A stretch of DNA of 64,000 nucleotides, from positions 124,001 through 188,000 of the forward strand of contig PHBE01000003.1 of the NCBI GenBank assembly GCA_002841885.1, written 5' to 3'. Positions 45,640-53,550 of the stretch are shown one piece after another (within the stretch, counting starts at the first letter, position 1; each line of letters opens with the position of its first letter). The DNA is from Deltaproteobacteria bacterium HGW-Deltaproteobacteria-18. GTDB lineage: Bacteria; Desulfobacterota; Desulfovibrionia; Desulfovibrionales; Desulfomicrobiaceae. The position numbers and the translations under genes are program-made. The notes under the pieces were generated by a model. It worked only from the letters and a program-made list of their open reading frames with translations. It searched no databases and had not been told where the DNA came from.

Positions 45640-47538
45640 ATGGCGACCTCATCCCGGATTATTCCAACCGATGCCAGCGGACGACTGGGTCGCAAGCTGC
45701 TGCTCTGGATCCTGCTCGGGAGCACTGTTTTCACGGTGCTCGGAACGGTGGTGCAGCTTACTTTCGATTACCGCAACGACAGGGAGGCCATGCTCTCGCA
45801 GCTGGAACAGATTCGCACGTCGCGCCTGTCCAGCCTGACCAGCGCGCTGTGGCATCTGGACGAGGTACAGATCCTGGTCCAGCTCGAAGGGGTCCTCGAG
45901 ATGCGCGACATCATGTACGCAGAGGTCGTGACTCCGGAGGGAATACGGTATTTTCGGGGGGGGCAGGCCGAGGAAAAAGATCTGTTCGTGCGGAAATTCC
46001 CTCTCCAGTACAAGGTCCTGGATCGCATCGACATGATCGGCACCCTCATTGTGGCCGCCGACAAGAGCGCCTTGCAACGCCGGCTGCTGGACAAGATCCT
46101 GGTCATCGGCATCACCCAGGGCGTGCAGATCTTCCTGGTGGCCATCCTTGTCGTTTTCATCTTTTACATGCTGGTCACCCGTCATTTGCGCCGGATGGCT
46201 CTCTATACCGCCGGCCTGACCATCGACAGGTTGCCGGAACCGCTTTTGCTGGACAAGCGCTCGTCCACGCCCGACGAGATCGACATCGTGGTCCGCGCCT
46301 TCAACGACATGCGCGAAAACCTGCTGCGGGATATCAAGCAGCGGGAAGACGCCGAGAAGAAGCTCAAGGAGGCCGAAGGGTACATCCGTAACATTCTCGA
46401 TTCGATGCCTTCGATCCTGGTCTCTGTAGATGTGGATGGACGCGTCACCCAGTGGAATCAGCAGGCGGTGCTCAAAATCGGTGTCTCGGTGGAAGAAGCC
46501 GTGGGCAGGCCGTTTACGGATGTGTGTCCTGGGGCTCCGGTCAGCATGGAGCAGATCAGGGAGGCCGTGAGCACCAATCTTTCGGTCAAGATACCCAAGG
46601 TGCCCAAGAAAGAGGAAGACGTGGTGGTCGAGTACGTGGACGTCACGGTCTACCCCCTGACGACCAACAACGTGCAGGGTGCGGTCATACGCATAGACGA
46701 CGCCACGGAGCGGGTGCGGCTCGAAGAGATGCTCATCCAGTCGGAAAAGATGATCTCCGTAGGCGGCCTGGCTGCGGGCATGGCCCACGAGATCAACAAT
46801 CCCCTGGCGGGAATCCTGCAAAACGGGCAGGTCATCAGAAACAGGCTCTCCCCCGAGTTGCCCGCAAACAGGAAGCTGGCTGAAGAACTCGGTGCCGACA
46901 TGGACCTGATCCATGCCTATTTCGAACGGCGCGGTTGCATGCGCATGATGGATTCGATCATGGACTCGGGCTTGCGGGCCGCGCGGATCGTCGAGAACAT
47001 GCTGTCTTTCAGCCGCAAGAACAATCTGCGCATGGCAGAGGTAGATATCCGGGCACTGCTGGACCGGACTCTTGAACTTGCGGCCAATGACTATGACCTC
47101 AAAAAGCAGTATGACTTCCGAAAGATCAGGATTATTCGCGAGTACGAGGAGAATCTGCCGCTGGTCTGTTGCGAGGAAAGCAAGATCCAGCAGGTCTTTT
47201 TCAACCTGATCCGCAACGGTGCCCACGCCATGGGTTCCAACGACCGTCCGCCCTGCTTCATTCTGCGCGTCATGAGCGCCGACACGGAGGTGCGGATCGA
47301 GATCGAGGACAATGGACCGGGTATGTCCGAAGAATTGCGCAAGAGGGTTTTCGAGCCGTTTTTCACCACCAAGCGGGTGGGGGAAGGCACCGGTCTTGGT
47401 CTCTCGGTGTCCTATTTTCTGATAGTTGAAAACCATGGCGGCAGGATCGATGTGGAATCAAGCCTTGGCAAGGGTTCCGTCTTCATCATCCATCTGCCTC
47501 TCACTCCGGTGGAAAAAACCGCCGGCGGAGCTTCATGA
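45640..47538 (+). CDS. Membrane sensor histidine kinase (HAMP-PAS-HisKA-HATPase)
   Basis: Kinase of 632 aa. TM1 is near 20-42, then a periplasmic region of about 115 residues, TM2 near 155-178, HAMP, and a PAS domain (about 235-360). The HisKA has the phospho-acceptor His in GMAHEINNPLAGIL, followed by an unusual 40-residue insertion before MMDSIMDSGLRAARIVENML. HATPase_c motifs are VFFNLIRNGAHAM (N box), DNGPGM (G1) and GEGTGLGLSVSYFLI (G2). The start at 45640 is the first ATG compatible with the membrane anchor. Its stop overlaps the receiver gene. Confidence 0.9.
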   Translation: MATSSRIIPTDASGRLGRKLLLWILLGSTVFTVLGTVVQLTFDYRNDREAMLSQLEQIRTSRLSSLTSALWHLDEVQILVQLEGVLEMRDIMYAEVVTPEGIRYFRGGQAEEKDLFVRKFPLQYKVLDRIDMIGTLIVAADKSALQRRLLDKILVIGITQGVQIFLVAILVVFIFYMLVTRHLRRMALYTAGLTIDRLPEPLLLDKRSSTPDEIDIVVRAFNDMRENLLRDIKQREDAEKKLKEAEGYIRNILDSMPSILVSVDVDGRVTQWNQQAVLKIGVSVEEAVGRPFTDVCPGAPVSMEQIREAVSTNLSVKIPKVPKKEEDVVVEYVDVTVYPLTTNNVQGAVIRIDDATERVRLEEMLIQSEKMISVGGLAAGMAHEINNPLAGILQNGQVIRNRLSPELPANRKLAEELGADMDLIHAYFERRGCMRMMDSIMDSGLRAARIVENMLSFSRKNNLRMAEVDIRALLDRTLELAANDYDLKKQYDFRKIRIIREYEENLPLVCCEESKIQQVFFNLIRNGAHAMGSNDRPPCFILRVMSADTEVRIEIEDNGPGMSEELRKRVFEPFFTTKRVGEGTGLGLSVSYFLIVENHGGRIDVESSLGKGSVFIIHLPLTPVEKTAGGAS

Positions 47539-47942
47539 TGTCGCAGGATACGATCACGCAAAGCACGACAACGGTGCTCGTTCTGGATGACGAGCCGAAC
47601 ATTCGGGAGAGCCTGGCCGAGTATCTGATGGATTGCGGTTTTGTCACTCTGGCGGCCGAGAGCGCCGAGGACGCCCTGATGCTGCCCGGCCTGGGCGATG
47701 TCTCGGTGGCGGTGGTGGACATCCGCCTTGGGGGTATTGACGGCCTGGAGTTCATCAAGAGGCTGCACGCCCTGCATCCTTCCGTGCGCTGCCTCATCCA
47801 TACCGGCTCCACGGATTTTCAGCTGGACAAGGAATTGCGGGCCATCGGCCTGACGGAACGCGAGGTGCTCTTCAAGCCGGTCCTGGACATGGGCATTTTC
47901 GAGACCCTTATCCTGGAGAAGGTCGCGGAGGGCAGGTCATGA
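47535..47942 (+). CDS. Single-domain response regulator
   Basis: Receiver-only protein of 135 aa. Acidic pair DDE near 18-20, predicted phospho-acceptor Asp in VVDIRLGGIDGLEF, Thr in IHTGSTD and Lys in LFKPVL. There is no output domain, so it probably passes phosphate on or acts by protein contact, like CheY or Spo0F. GGCGGAG precedes the ATG. Translationally coupled on both sides (ATGA). Confidence 0.9.
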   Translation: MMSQDTITQSTTTVLVLDDEPNIRESLAEYLMDCGFVTLAAESAEDALMLPGLGDVSVAVVDIRLGGIDGLEFIKRLHALHPSVRCLIHTGSTDFQLDKELRAIGLTEREVLFKPVLDMGIFETLILEKVAEGRS

Positions 47943-49171
47943 ACCAAGGCGGGAAGTCCGTGGTCCTGACCATCGACGATGACCAGGCGGTCCGTGAGAG
48001 CCTGGCCAATTTTCTCGAGGATTTCGGATACGGGGTGCTGCAGGCCGGAGACGGACAGCAGGGCCTGGAAGTTTTTGCGGCCAACCGTCCTGATCTGATC
48101 CTGGTGGATCTGCGCATGCCTCGCATGGACGGGTTGCAGGTTCTGGCCAAGGTGCAGGAACTCTCCCCGGAGACGCCCATCATGGTGGTCTCGGGGGCCG
48201 GGGATATCCGTGACGTGGTGGAGGCGTTGCGCCGCGGCGCCTGGGATTATCTGGTCAAGCCCATCCAGGACATGAACATCCTGTTGCATTCCGTGGAGAC
48301 ATGTCTGGAGCGGGCCAGGTTGCAGCGTCAGAACCGGGAGTACCAGAAAAGTCTGGAGGAATCACTTGATAAGCTGCATCGCACCCAGAAGGAAATGATC
48401 CAGTCGGCCAAGATGGCGGCGCTGGGCGATCTGGTGGCCGGGGTGGCTCATGAGGTGAACACGCCCATAGGGGTGAGCGTCACGGCGGCGTCCTTTCTGG
48501 CCGAGCGGACGCGGCAGCTGCGGGAACTTTACGAGAAAGGCGAGATGAAGCGGTCGGACCTGGAGAAATACCTGGCCCTGGCCGAGGAGTCTTCCGGGTC
48601 GGTGCTCTCCAATCTGGAGCGGGCCGCGGAGCTGGTGCAGAGTTTCAAGAAGGTCGCGGCGGATCAGAGTTCCGAAGAGAAGCGTGTCTTCGAGATGAAA
48701 AATTATCTGGAACAGATTCTTCTGAGCCTGCGGCCGCAGTTCAAGCGCACCCCGCATCAGGTGCAGATGCACTGTCCGGATGACCTGACCCTTGATTCCT
48801 ACCCCGGGGCGATCATGCAGATCATGACCAACCTGGTCATGAATTCCCTTATCCACGGCTTCGCGGACGGACGGCCCGGGGAGATATCCATCGATGTGGA
48901 GGCTGCCGGCGAAAACGTGGTGCTGACGTATCGTGACACGGGCATGGGCATGGGCCGCGAGCAAAAGGAGCGGATCTACGATCCGTTTTACACCACCACG
49001 CGCGGGTCCGGGGGGACGGGCCTTGGCATGAACATTGTCTACAACCTGGTTACCCAGACCCTGAAGGGTTCCATCCTGCTGGAAACCAGCCCCGGTCAGG
49101 GCGCCATGTTCATGCTGACGCTGCCCAAGGATCCGGACAGGATTGTTGTCCTGCCCGGCAATCCGGCATAG
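47939..49171 (+). CDS. Receiver-histidine kinase hybrid without sensor or DNA-binding output
   Basis: Cytoplasmic protein of 410 aa. A receiver occupies about 1-125 (TIDDDQAVRES, LILVDLRMPRMDGL, VVSGAG, LVKPI). A short coiled coil leads to a HisKA with phospho-acceptor His in VAGVAHEVNTPIG, and a HATPase (TNLVMNSLIHGF, YRDTGMGMG, GGTGLGMNIVYNL). The order receiver-then-kinase suggests control of kinase activity by an upstream phosphate donor, plausibly the membrane kinase at 45640. It overlaps the preceding receiver gene, and ends 12 bases before the convergent arsC. Confidence 0.9.
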   Translation: MNQGGKSVVLTIDDDQAVRESLANFLEDFGYGVLQAGDGQQGLEVFAANRPDLILVDLRMPRMDGLQVLAKVQELSPETPIMVVSGAGDIRDVVEALRRGAWDYLVKPIQDMNILLHSVETCLERARLQRQNREYQKSLEESLDKLHRTQKEMIQSAKMAALGDLVAGVAHEVNTPIGVSVTAASFLAERTRQLRELYEKGEMKRSDLEKYLALAEESSGSVLSNLERAAELVQSFKKVAADQSSEEKRVFEMKNYLEQILLSLRPQFKRTPHQVQMHCPDDLTLDSYPGAIMQIMTNLVMNSLIHGFADGRPGEISIDVEAAGENVVLTYRDTGMGMGREQKERIYDPFYTTTRGSGGTGLGMNIVYNLVTQTLKGSILLETSPGQGAMFMLTLPKDPDRIVVLPGNPA

Positions 49172-49183
49172 GTGCTCCGGCCC

Positions 49184-49612
49184 TTATTGCTCCTTGTCCA
49201 GAGTTTGCGGCAGCCCGGCCACGAACTTCCGGATTTCATCGCGTACCCGTCGGTAGACCGCCAGAATCTCGTCTTCATCAGTCAGCCCCGCGCACAGGCT
49301 CGGAGGGTCGTCAAAGCCACGGTGCACACGTCTGACCTGTCCGGGAAAGAAAGGGCAGGTTTCATTGGCATGTCCGCACAACGTGACCACCACCTCGAAA
49401 TCGTGGTCCGGCAGATCGTCCAGGGTTTTGGATGAATGCCCGCTCATGTCCACTCCCGCCTCTTCCATGACGCGCACTGCATGGGGGTTCATGCCATGAC
49501 GCATGATGCCCGCGGAACATGCTTCCACCTCGTTTTTCTTCAAATGCCTGGCCCAGCCTTCGGCCATCTGGCTGCGGCATGAATTGCCTGTGCACAAAAA
49601 GAGAATTTTCAA
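49184..49612 (-). CDS. arsC: Arsenate reductase, thioredoxin-coupled (LMW phosphatase fold)
   Basis: Protein of 142 aa reducing arsenate to arsenite. The P-loop LFLCTGNSCRSQMAEG has nucleophile Cys7, and TLCGHANETCPFFP supplies the resolving cysteine pair. The best start is the TTG at 49612, preceded by AGGGAG; no ATG fits the family's N-terminal strand. It lies downstream of arsR on the same strand, 207 bases apart, which is long for an ars operon. No arsenite efflux gene is adjacent. Confidence 0.92.
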   Translation of the reverse strand: MKILFLCTGNSCRSQMAEGWARHLKKNEVEACSAGIMRHGMNPHAVRVMEEAGVDMSGHSSKTLDDLPDHDFEVVVTLCGHANETCPFFPGQVRRVHRGFDDPPSLCAGLTDEDEILAVYRRVRDEIRKFVAGLPQTLDKEQ

Positions 49613-49819
49613 GAGTTGCTCCCTGCTTGCCGGATTGTTCAGACATCACCAAGCGTGGCCCCGCACTGGGGCAAGGTGATGAGTTCCTGTATCGCGTCCC
49701 TTATGGCGCCGTGAATTCTTACGGGTCTGATCCAGCTGCTCTTCGTGGTTTTCCCTGCCCCGGAATCAAGCCTGAAAACCGCATTGATTGCCGGCAACCT
49801 GGGCTGCCAAGACGCATGT
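49613..49819 (-). other. Intercistronic stretch between arsR and arsC with a large hairpin
   Basis: CATCACC (49644-49650) pairs with GGTGATG (49675-49681), enclosing a second GCCCC/GGGGC stem. It lies just before the arsC start on the minus-strand transcript. No gene or decayed efflux gene is recognisable in this stretch. Confidence 0.4.
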
Positions 49820-50176
49820 TTATGATGTTTCAGTCACAGGGCGTGACGATTTGGTTGCAAGAAAGTCGAAATAGCGCCGGTCATCTTCAAGGCAGACGGG
49901 GTGCTTTGCGATATGCCGTGTGAGATCCTCGGCAACCGAGGATTGCAGGGACGGGCCTGAGTCAAGGAGCTGGTAGTAGACCCATTTTCCGCTGCGGCGG
50001 GCCTTGACCCATCCTGCGTTCTTCAGAAATGCCAGATGCCTTGAGACTTTGGACTGCGGGTTTTGCAGGGCTTCCGTCAGGTCACATACGCAGAGTTCCC
50101 CGTGACGGAGCAGGCTGACGATACGCAGGCGGGTGGGGTCGGACAGGGCCTTGAGTGTTTCGGCGATTTTCTCCAT
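49820..50176 (-). CDS. arsR: ArsR/SmtB-family arsenic-responsive repressor
   Basis: Winged-helix repressor of 118 aa. The metalloid-binding ELCVCDL motif lies in the recognition-helix region (two Cys), with SKVSRHLAFLKNAGWV as the DNA-recognition helix. It should leave its operator when arsenite binds. A perfect palindrome lies seven bases upstream of the start codon. No Shine-Dalgarno is seen, which fits a possible leaderless transcript. Confidence 0.93.
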   Translation of the reverse strand: MEKIAETLKALSDPTRLRIVSLLRHGELCVCDLTEALQNPQSKVSRHLAFLKNAGWVKARRSGKWVYYQLLDSGPSLQSSVAEDLTRHIAKHPVCLEDDRRYFDFLATKSSRPVTETS

Positions 50177-50182
50177 GAGGGC

Positions 50183-50210
50183 GACATATTCGCATGGGCG
50201 AATATGTCAA
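50183..50210 (-). promoter_or_regulatory. arsR operator overlapping the core promoter
   Basis: GACATATTCGC (50183-50193) and GCGAATATGTC (50198-50208) form a perfect 11-bp inverted repeat with a four-base spacer. On the minus strand a -35 TTGACA (50210-50205) and a -10-like TATGTC (50188-50183) are 16 bases apart and lie within the two arms. ArsR bound here would block RNA polymerase. Confidence 0.7.
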
Positions 50211-50417
50211 GCCGTCAAATTCGCTTGTGCCGTTTGGATGTCTCAAGGTAAATGACGGTGATTACGGATCATAGGCGGACTTTTTTTCCATGAATGATAA
50301 GGGGGAGGATTTGGCCACATATTTTTGTTGTCTGCATCGAGGGCTGGTCCAGGCGCATTATTTACGGGCGCGGCGGTCGCTTGTGGTGAAGTGGATCGAG
50401 TGGACGGAATCCCTGTC

Positions 50418-51527
50418 ATGAGCGCAGATTTTCTTCTGCTTGTACTCGTAGTCTTTCTGGCGCTTGGGTTCTCATTTCTCTGTTCCGTGGCCGAGGCCGT
50501 GCTTTTGAGCATCACGCCGTCCTACATTGCGAGTCTGCGGGAAAAGAATCCGGGTCGTGCGCATGTTCTGACGAAGTTGCGTCTTGATGAGGTGGACCAG
50601 TCCCTGTCCGCGATTTTGACCCTGAACACCATCGCGCACACCGTGGGCGCCATCGTGGCCGGCGCGCAGGCCCTCGTGGTCTTCGGCAATGCGTGGATCG
50701 GCCTTTTTTCGGCGGTGATGACGCTGCTCATTCTGTTTTTGTCCGAGATTGTGCCTAAAACCATCGGCGCGATTTACTGGCAGTCGTTGACCGGAATGAC
50801 GGCATTTTTCGTCAGCGCGCTGATCAGGATTCTCTTTCCCCTGGTATGGCTCTCCAACGGACTGACCAGACTGATCTCCCGGGGAAAAAGGGAGCATGTC
50901 TTCAGCCGCGACGAGTTTATCGCCATGGCCGGCATCGGAGAGCAGTCGGGTCATCTGGAGGAGCACGAGTCACGGATCATCCGTAACATTTTCCGTTTCG
51001 GATCCGTGACGATCACGGCCGTGATGACTCCCCGCACGGTAATGACGGCGCTTCAGCAGGACATGACCATTGCCGCTTCCCTGCCCTTTGTCACCCGGAC
51101 ACCGTTTTCCAGGCTGCCTCTTTACGGTGCGGATCTGGATGACATAACAGGCCTTGTGCTCAAGGACGAGGTGCTGATCTGCATGTCCAAGGGACGCTGC
51201 GACGGAGATCTGGAATCATTGAAGCGCCCGATACTGTCGGTGCCGGACAGTCTGTCCCTCTCCGATCTGCTGGAATTTTTTCTCGACAAGCGCCACCATT
51301 TGGCCATCGTGTTGGACGAATATGGCGGGACCCGGGGATTGGTGACGCTGGAAGATGTGGTTGAGACTCTTTTCGGGATGGAGATCGTGGATGAGATGGA
51401 CAGTGTGACCGACATGCAGGCTCTGGCCCGGCAGCAGTGGGAAAAAAGAGCCCGCTCGCTGGGGATTTTCGAGCAGGACCAGGAAATTGACTCCGAAAAA
51501 AAATATCCGTCCGTGACCCTTTCGTGA
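50418..51527 (+). CDS. CNNM/CorC-type membrane protein (DUF21 + CBS pair)
   Basis: Membrane protein of 369 aa. An N-terminal DUF21 domain with about four helices (1-160, FCSVAEAVLLSITPSYIASL and LSEIVPKTIGAIYW) is followed by a CBS pair (about 205-330: TAVMTPRTVMTAL, HHLAIVLDEYGGTRGLVTLEDVVETLFG). Related proteins are magnesium or cobalt transport/efflux candidates. The usual C-terminal CorC_HlyC domain is missing or very short. ATG 50418 (MSADFLLLVLVVF) begins at the first helix; a TTG start 31 codons upstream is rejected. zupT follows after 21 bases. Confidence 0.88.
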   Translation: MSADFLLLVLVVFLALGFSFLCSVAEAVLLSITPSYIASLREKNPGRAHVLTKLRLDEVDQSLSAILTLNTIAHTVGAIVAGAQALVVFGNAWIGLFSAVMTLLILFLSEIVPKTIGAIYWQSLTGMTAFFVSALIRILFPLVWLSNGLTRLISRGKREHVFSRDEFIAMAGIGEQSGHLEEHESRIIRNIFRFGSVTITAVMTPRTVMTALQQDMTIAASLPFVTRTPFSRLPLYGADLDDITGLVLKDEVLICMSKGRCDGDLESLKRPILSVPDSLSLSDLLEFFLDKRHHLAIVLDEYGGTRGLVTLEDVVETLFGMEIVDEMDSVTDMQALARQQWEKRARSLGIFEQDQEIDSEKKYPSVTLS

Positions 51528-51548
51528 CGCATCAAGGAATTCGCGCCC

Positions 51549-52445
51549 ATGAATGAAGTCTGGTTTGCCCTGGCCCTGACCACGTTTGCAGGTCTGGCCA
51601 CGGGAATAGGCAGCATTATAGCCTTTACGGCCAAGCTTTCCAGCTACCGTTTTTTGTCCGTGGCCACAGGTTTTTCGGCGGGAGTCATGCTCTATGTCTC
51701 CTTTGTGGAAATATTCTTCAAGGGACAGGAATCCTTGGTGAACCACTACGGAGACCCTCTTGGATACTGGGTCAACGTGGGGTCGTTTTTTGGCGGCATG
51801 CTGCTTATCGGGCTTATCGACAATCTGATTCCCGAAGAGACCAATCCGCATGAAATTCCTTCCGAAGCCGAGGCCGATCCGCTGCATGGCAAGGTCACAA
51901 CCCTTTTGGGCATGCAGGAAAACAGCTGCGGCCCGGCCAAGACTCCGTTCAAGCCGCAGCCCGGTCATGAAAAAAAGCTGATGCGCATGGGCCTTTTCAC
52001 GGCCCTTGCCATCGGAATCCACAATTTTCCCGAGGGGCTGGCCACGTTTCTGGCCGCCCTGGAGGACCCAAGCCTCGGTGTAGCTATCGCCGTCGCCATC
52101 GCCCTGCACAACATCCCCGAGGGAGTGAGCGTGTCCGTGCCCATCTACTACGCCACGGGAAAGCGCAGGACGGCATTCTTCTACTCTTTTCTGAGCGGCC
52201 TGGCCGAACCGATCGGAGCGGGTATCGCCTATCTTGGCATTCTCTATTTTGCCGGTGGGCCGGATGGAGTTCTGCCGCCCCAGCTCATGGGCATCCTTTT
52301 CGGCGGTGTGGCCGGGATCATGGTCTACATCAGCCTTGACGAACTCTTGCCGACAAGTCGCGCCTACGGAGAGGGGCACGACAGCCTGTTCGGACTGGTA
52401 GGAGGCATGGCGGTCATGGCGCTCAGCCTGCTTTTGATGCGCTGA
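51549..52445 (+). CDS. zupT: ZIP-family zinc transporter
   Basis: Transporter of 298 aa with eight predicted helices. The metal-binding HNFPEG and HNIPEG motifs (about 157-162 and 182-187) are the ZupT signature. A hydrophilic loop of about 55 residues after TM3 ([21 protein letters not shown]) is typical in position. It should import zinc, and possibly iron or manganese. Coupled with the CorC-type gene upstream; a strong hairpin follows. Confidence 0.93.
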   Translation: MNEVWFALALTTFAGLATGIGSIIAFTAKLSSYRFLSVATGFSAGVMLYVSFVEIFFKGQESLVNHYGDPLGYWVNVGSFFGGMLLIGLIDNLIPEETNPHEIPSEAEADPLHGKVTTLLGMQENSCGPAKTPFKPQPGHEKKLMRMGLFTALAIGIHNFPEGLATFLAALEDPSLGVAIAVAIALHNIPEGVSVSVPIYYATGKRRTAFFYSFLSGLAEPIGAGIAYLGILYFAGGPDGVLPPQLMGILFGGVAGIMVYISLDELLPTSRAYGEGHDSLFGLVGGMAVMALSLLLMR

Positions 52446-52491
52446 ATCGATGGAAAAAAGACTCGATCAAAAAGGGCGGGGATGAATGATT

Positions 52492-52530
52492 GCGGGGCGG
52501 ACCGTGGAATGCACGGCCCGCCCCGTTTGC
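52492..52530. terminator. Terminator hairpin between convergent zupT and the bet operon
   Basis: GCGGGGCGGACCGT pairs with ACGGCCCGCCCCGT (two G-T pairs) around GGAATGC, with TTTGCGTTT on the plus side. It could serve both genes; the T tract is better for zupT. Confidence 0.7.
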
Positions 52531-52532
52531 GT

Positions 52533-53486
52533 TTACTTGCGGGATTCCAGCAGCTTCTGGAAAGCGGGAAGCCCGGGCTTGCCGTCCTTGGTGGTTACCC
52601 CTTCAAGCCATTTGGCCGCCATCTCGGGATGGGCCGCAACCCAGTCCAGAGCCGCGTCGCGGGCTTTCATTTCGGACTTTTCGTGCATGGTGACCATGAT
52701 GGAGTTCATCATGGTTACGGGCACGACATAGTTCTTCAGAAAGCGGGTCACGTTCGGCATGTCTTCGGGAAGTCCCTTGCGCACGTTGGTGTAGACCGTG
52801 GCCGTGCCGTCATTGGGGCCGAAGGTTTCGTCAGTGCTGCCTGTGAGATAGGTCATGTCAATCTTTTCGTTCATGCTGTGCGGGGACCAGCCCAGAAAGA
52901 CGATCCACTTCTGCTCGCGCATGAAGGCCTGCACCTGGGCCAGCATGCCCGATTCGCTGGAGGCGACCAGCTCGAATTTGCCAAGGCCGAACATGTCAGT
53001 CTTGATCATGGACTCGATGATGTCGTTGCCGTCGTTTCCTTCCTCGATGCCGTAGATCTTCCACTCCAGCTTGTCGCCGAATTTGGCGATATCCTTGAAA
53101 TCTTTGAGGCCACCCGCGGCCACGTAGCTCGGCACGGCCAGGGTGTACTTGGCTCCGGTCATGTTCGGCACGAGCTGGATCACGTTGCCGGAGTCGAAAT
53201 GCGGCCGCGCCACGCTCTCCATGGACGGCATCCAGTTGCCCAGGAACACGTCGGCCTCGCCCGTGGCCAGGGCCTGGTAGCAGATGGGCAGGGATGTCAT
53301 CATGTTGGACGAGGTGTAGCCGAGGCTCTGCAGGATGGCCACGGCCAGCTCGCTGGTCACGGTGACGTCGGTCCAGCCGACGCTGGTGATGCGCACGTCT
53401 TCGCGGCTGGCCTGAGCCGGAGCGGTGAAAAGGGCCAGCAGCAGGACTAGGACCGGGATGGTTTTTTTCAGTGTGGCAATGGTCAT
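52533..53486 (-). CDS. Glycine betaine/choline-binding periplasmic protein
   Basis: ABC-type substrate-binding protein of 317 aa in the ProX/OpuAC/ChoX group. A signal peptide (about 1-26, LVLLLALFTAPAQA) is followed by the OpuAC domain (SVGWTDVTVTSELAVAILQSLGY; ADVFLGNWMPSM; KWIVFLGWSPHSMN). The Trp and Tyr residues could form the aromatic box for a quaternary amine. AAGGGAG precedes the start. It is the last gene of the bet operon, 64 bases after betB; no permease or ATPase is encoded nearby, so it must work with a transporter elsewhere. Confidence 0.87.
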   Translation of the reverse strand: MTIATLKKTIPVLVLLLALFTAPAQASREDVRITSVGWTDVTVTSELAVAILQSLGYTSSNMMTSLPICYQALATGEADVFLGNWMPSMESVARPHFDSGNVIQLVPNMTGAKYTLAVPSYVAAGGLKDFKDIAKFGDKLEWKIYGIEEGNDGNDIIESMIKTDMFGLGKFELVASSESGMLAQVQAFMREQKWIVFLGWSPHSMNEKIDMTYLTGSTDETFGPNDGTATVYTNVRKGLPEDMPNVTRFLKNYVVPVTMMNSIMVTMHEKSEMKARDAALDWVAAHPEMAAKWLEGVTTKDGKPGLPAFQKLLESRK

Positions 53487-53550
53487 GAGTACTCCCTTGT
53501 TGAGTTGAAAGGCGGAGTGACACGGGGCCGGGACATCCCGGCCCTGCATG

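Noticed and set aside
45649-47436. 595-codon minus-strand frame opposite the sensor kinase
   Set aside because: Same antisense effect. The plus strand has HAMP, PAS, HisKA and HATPase motifs.
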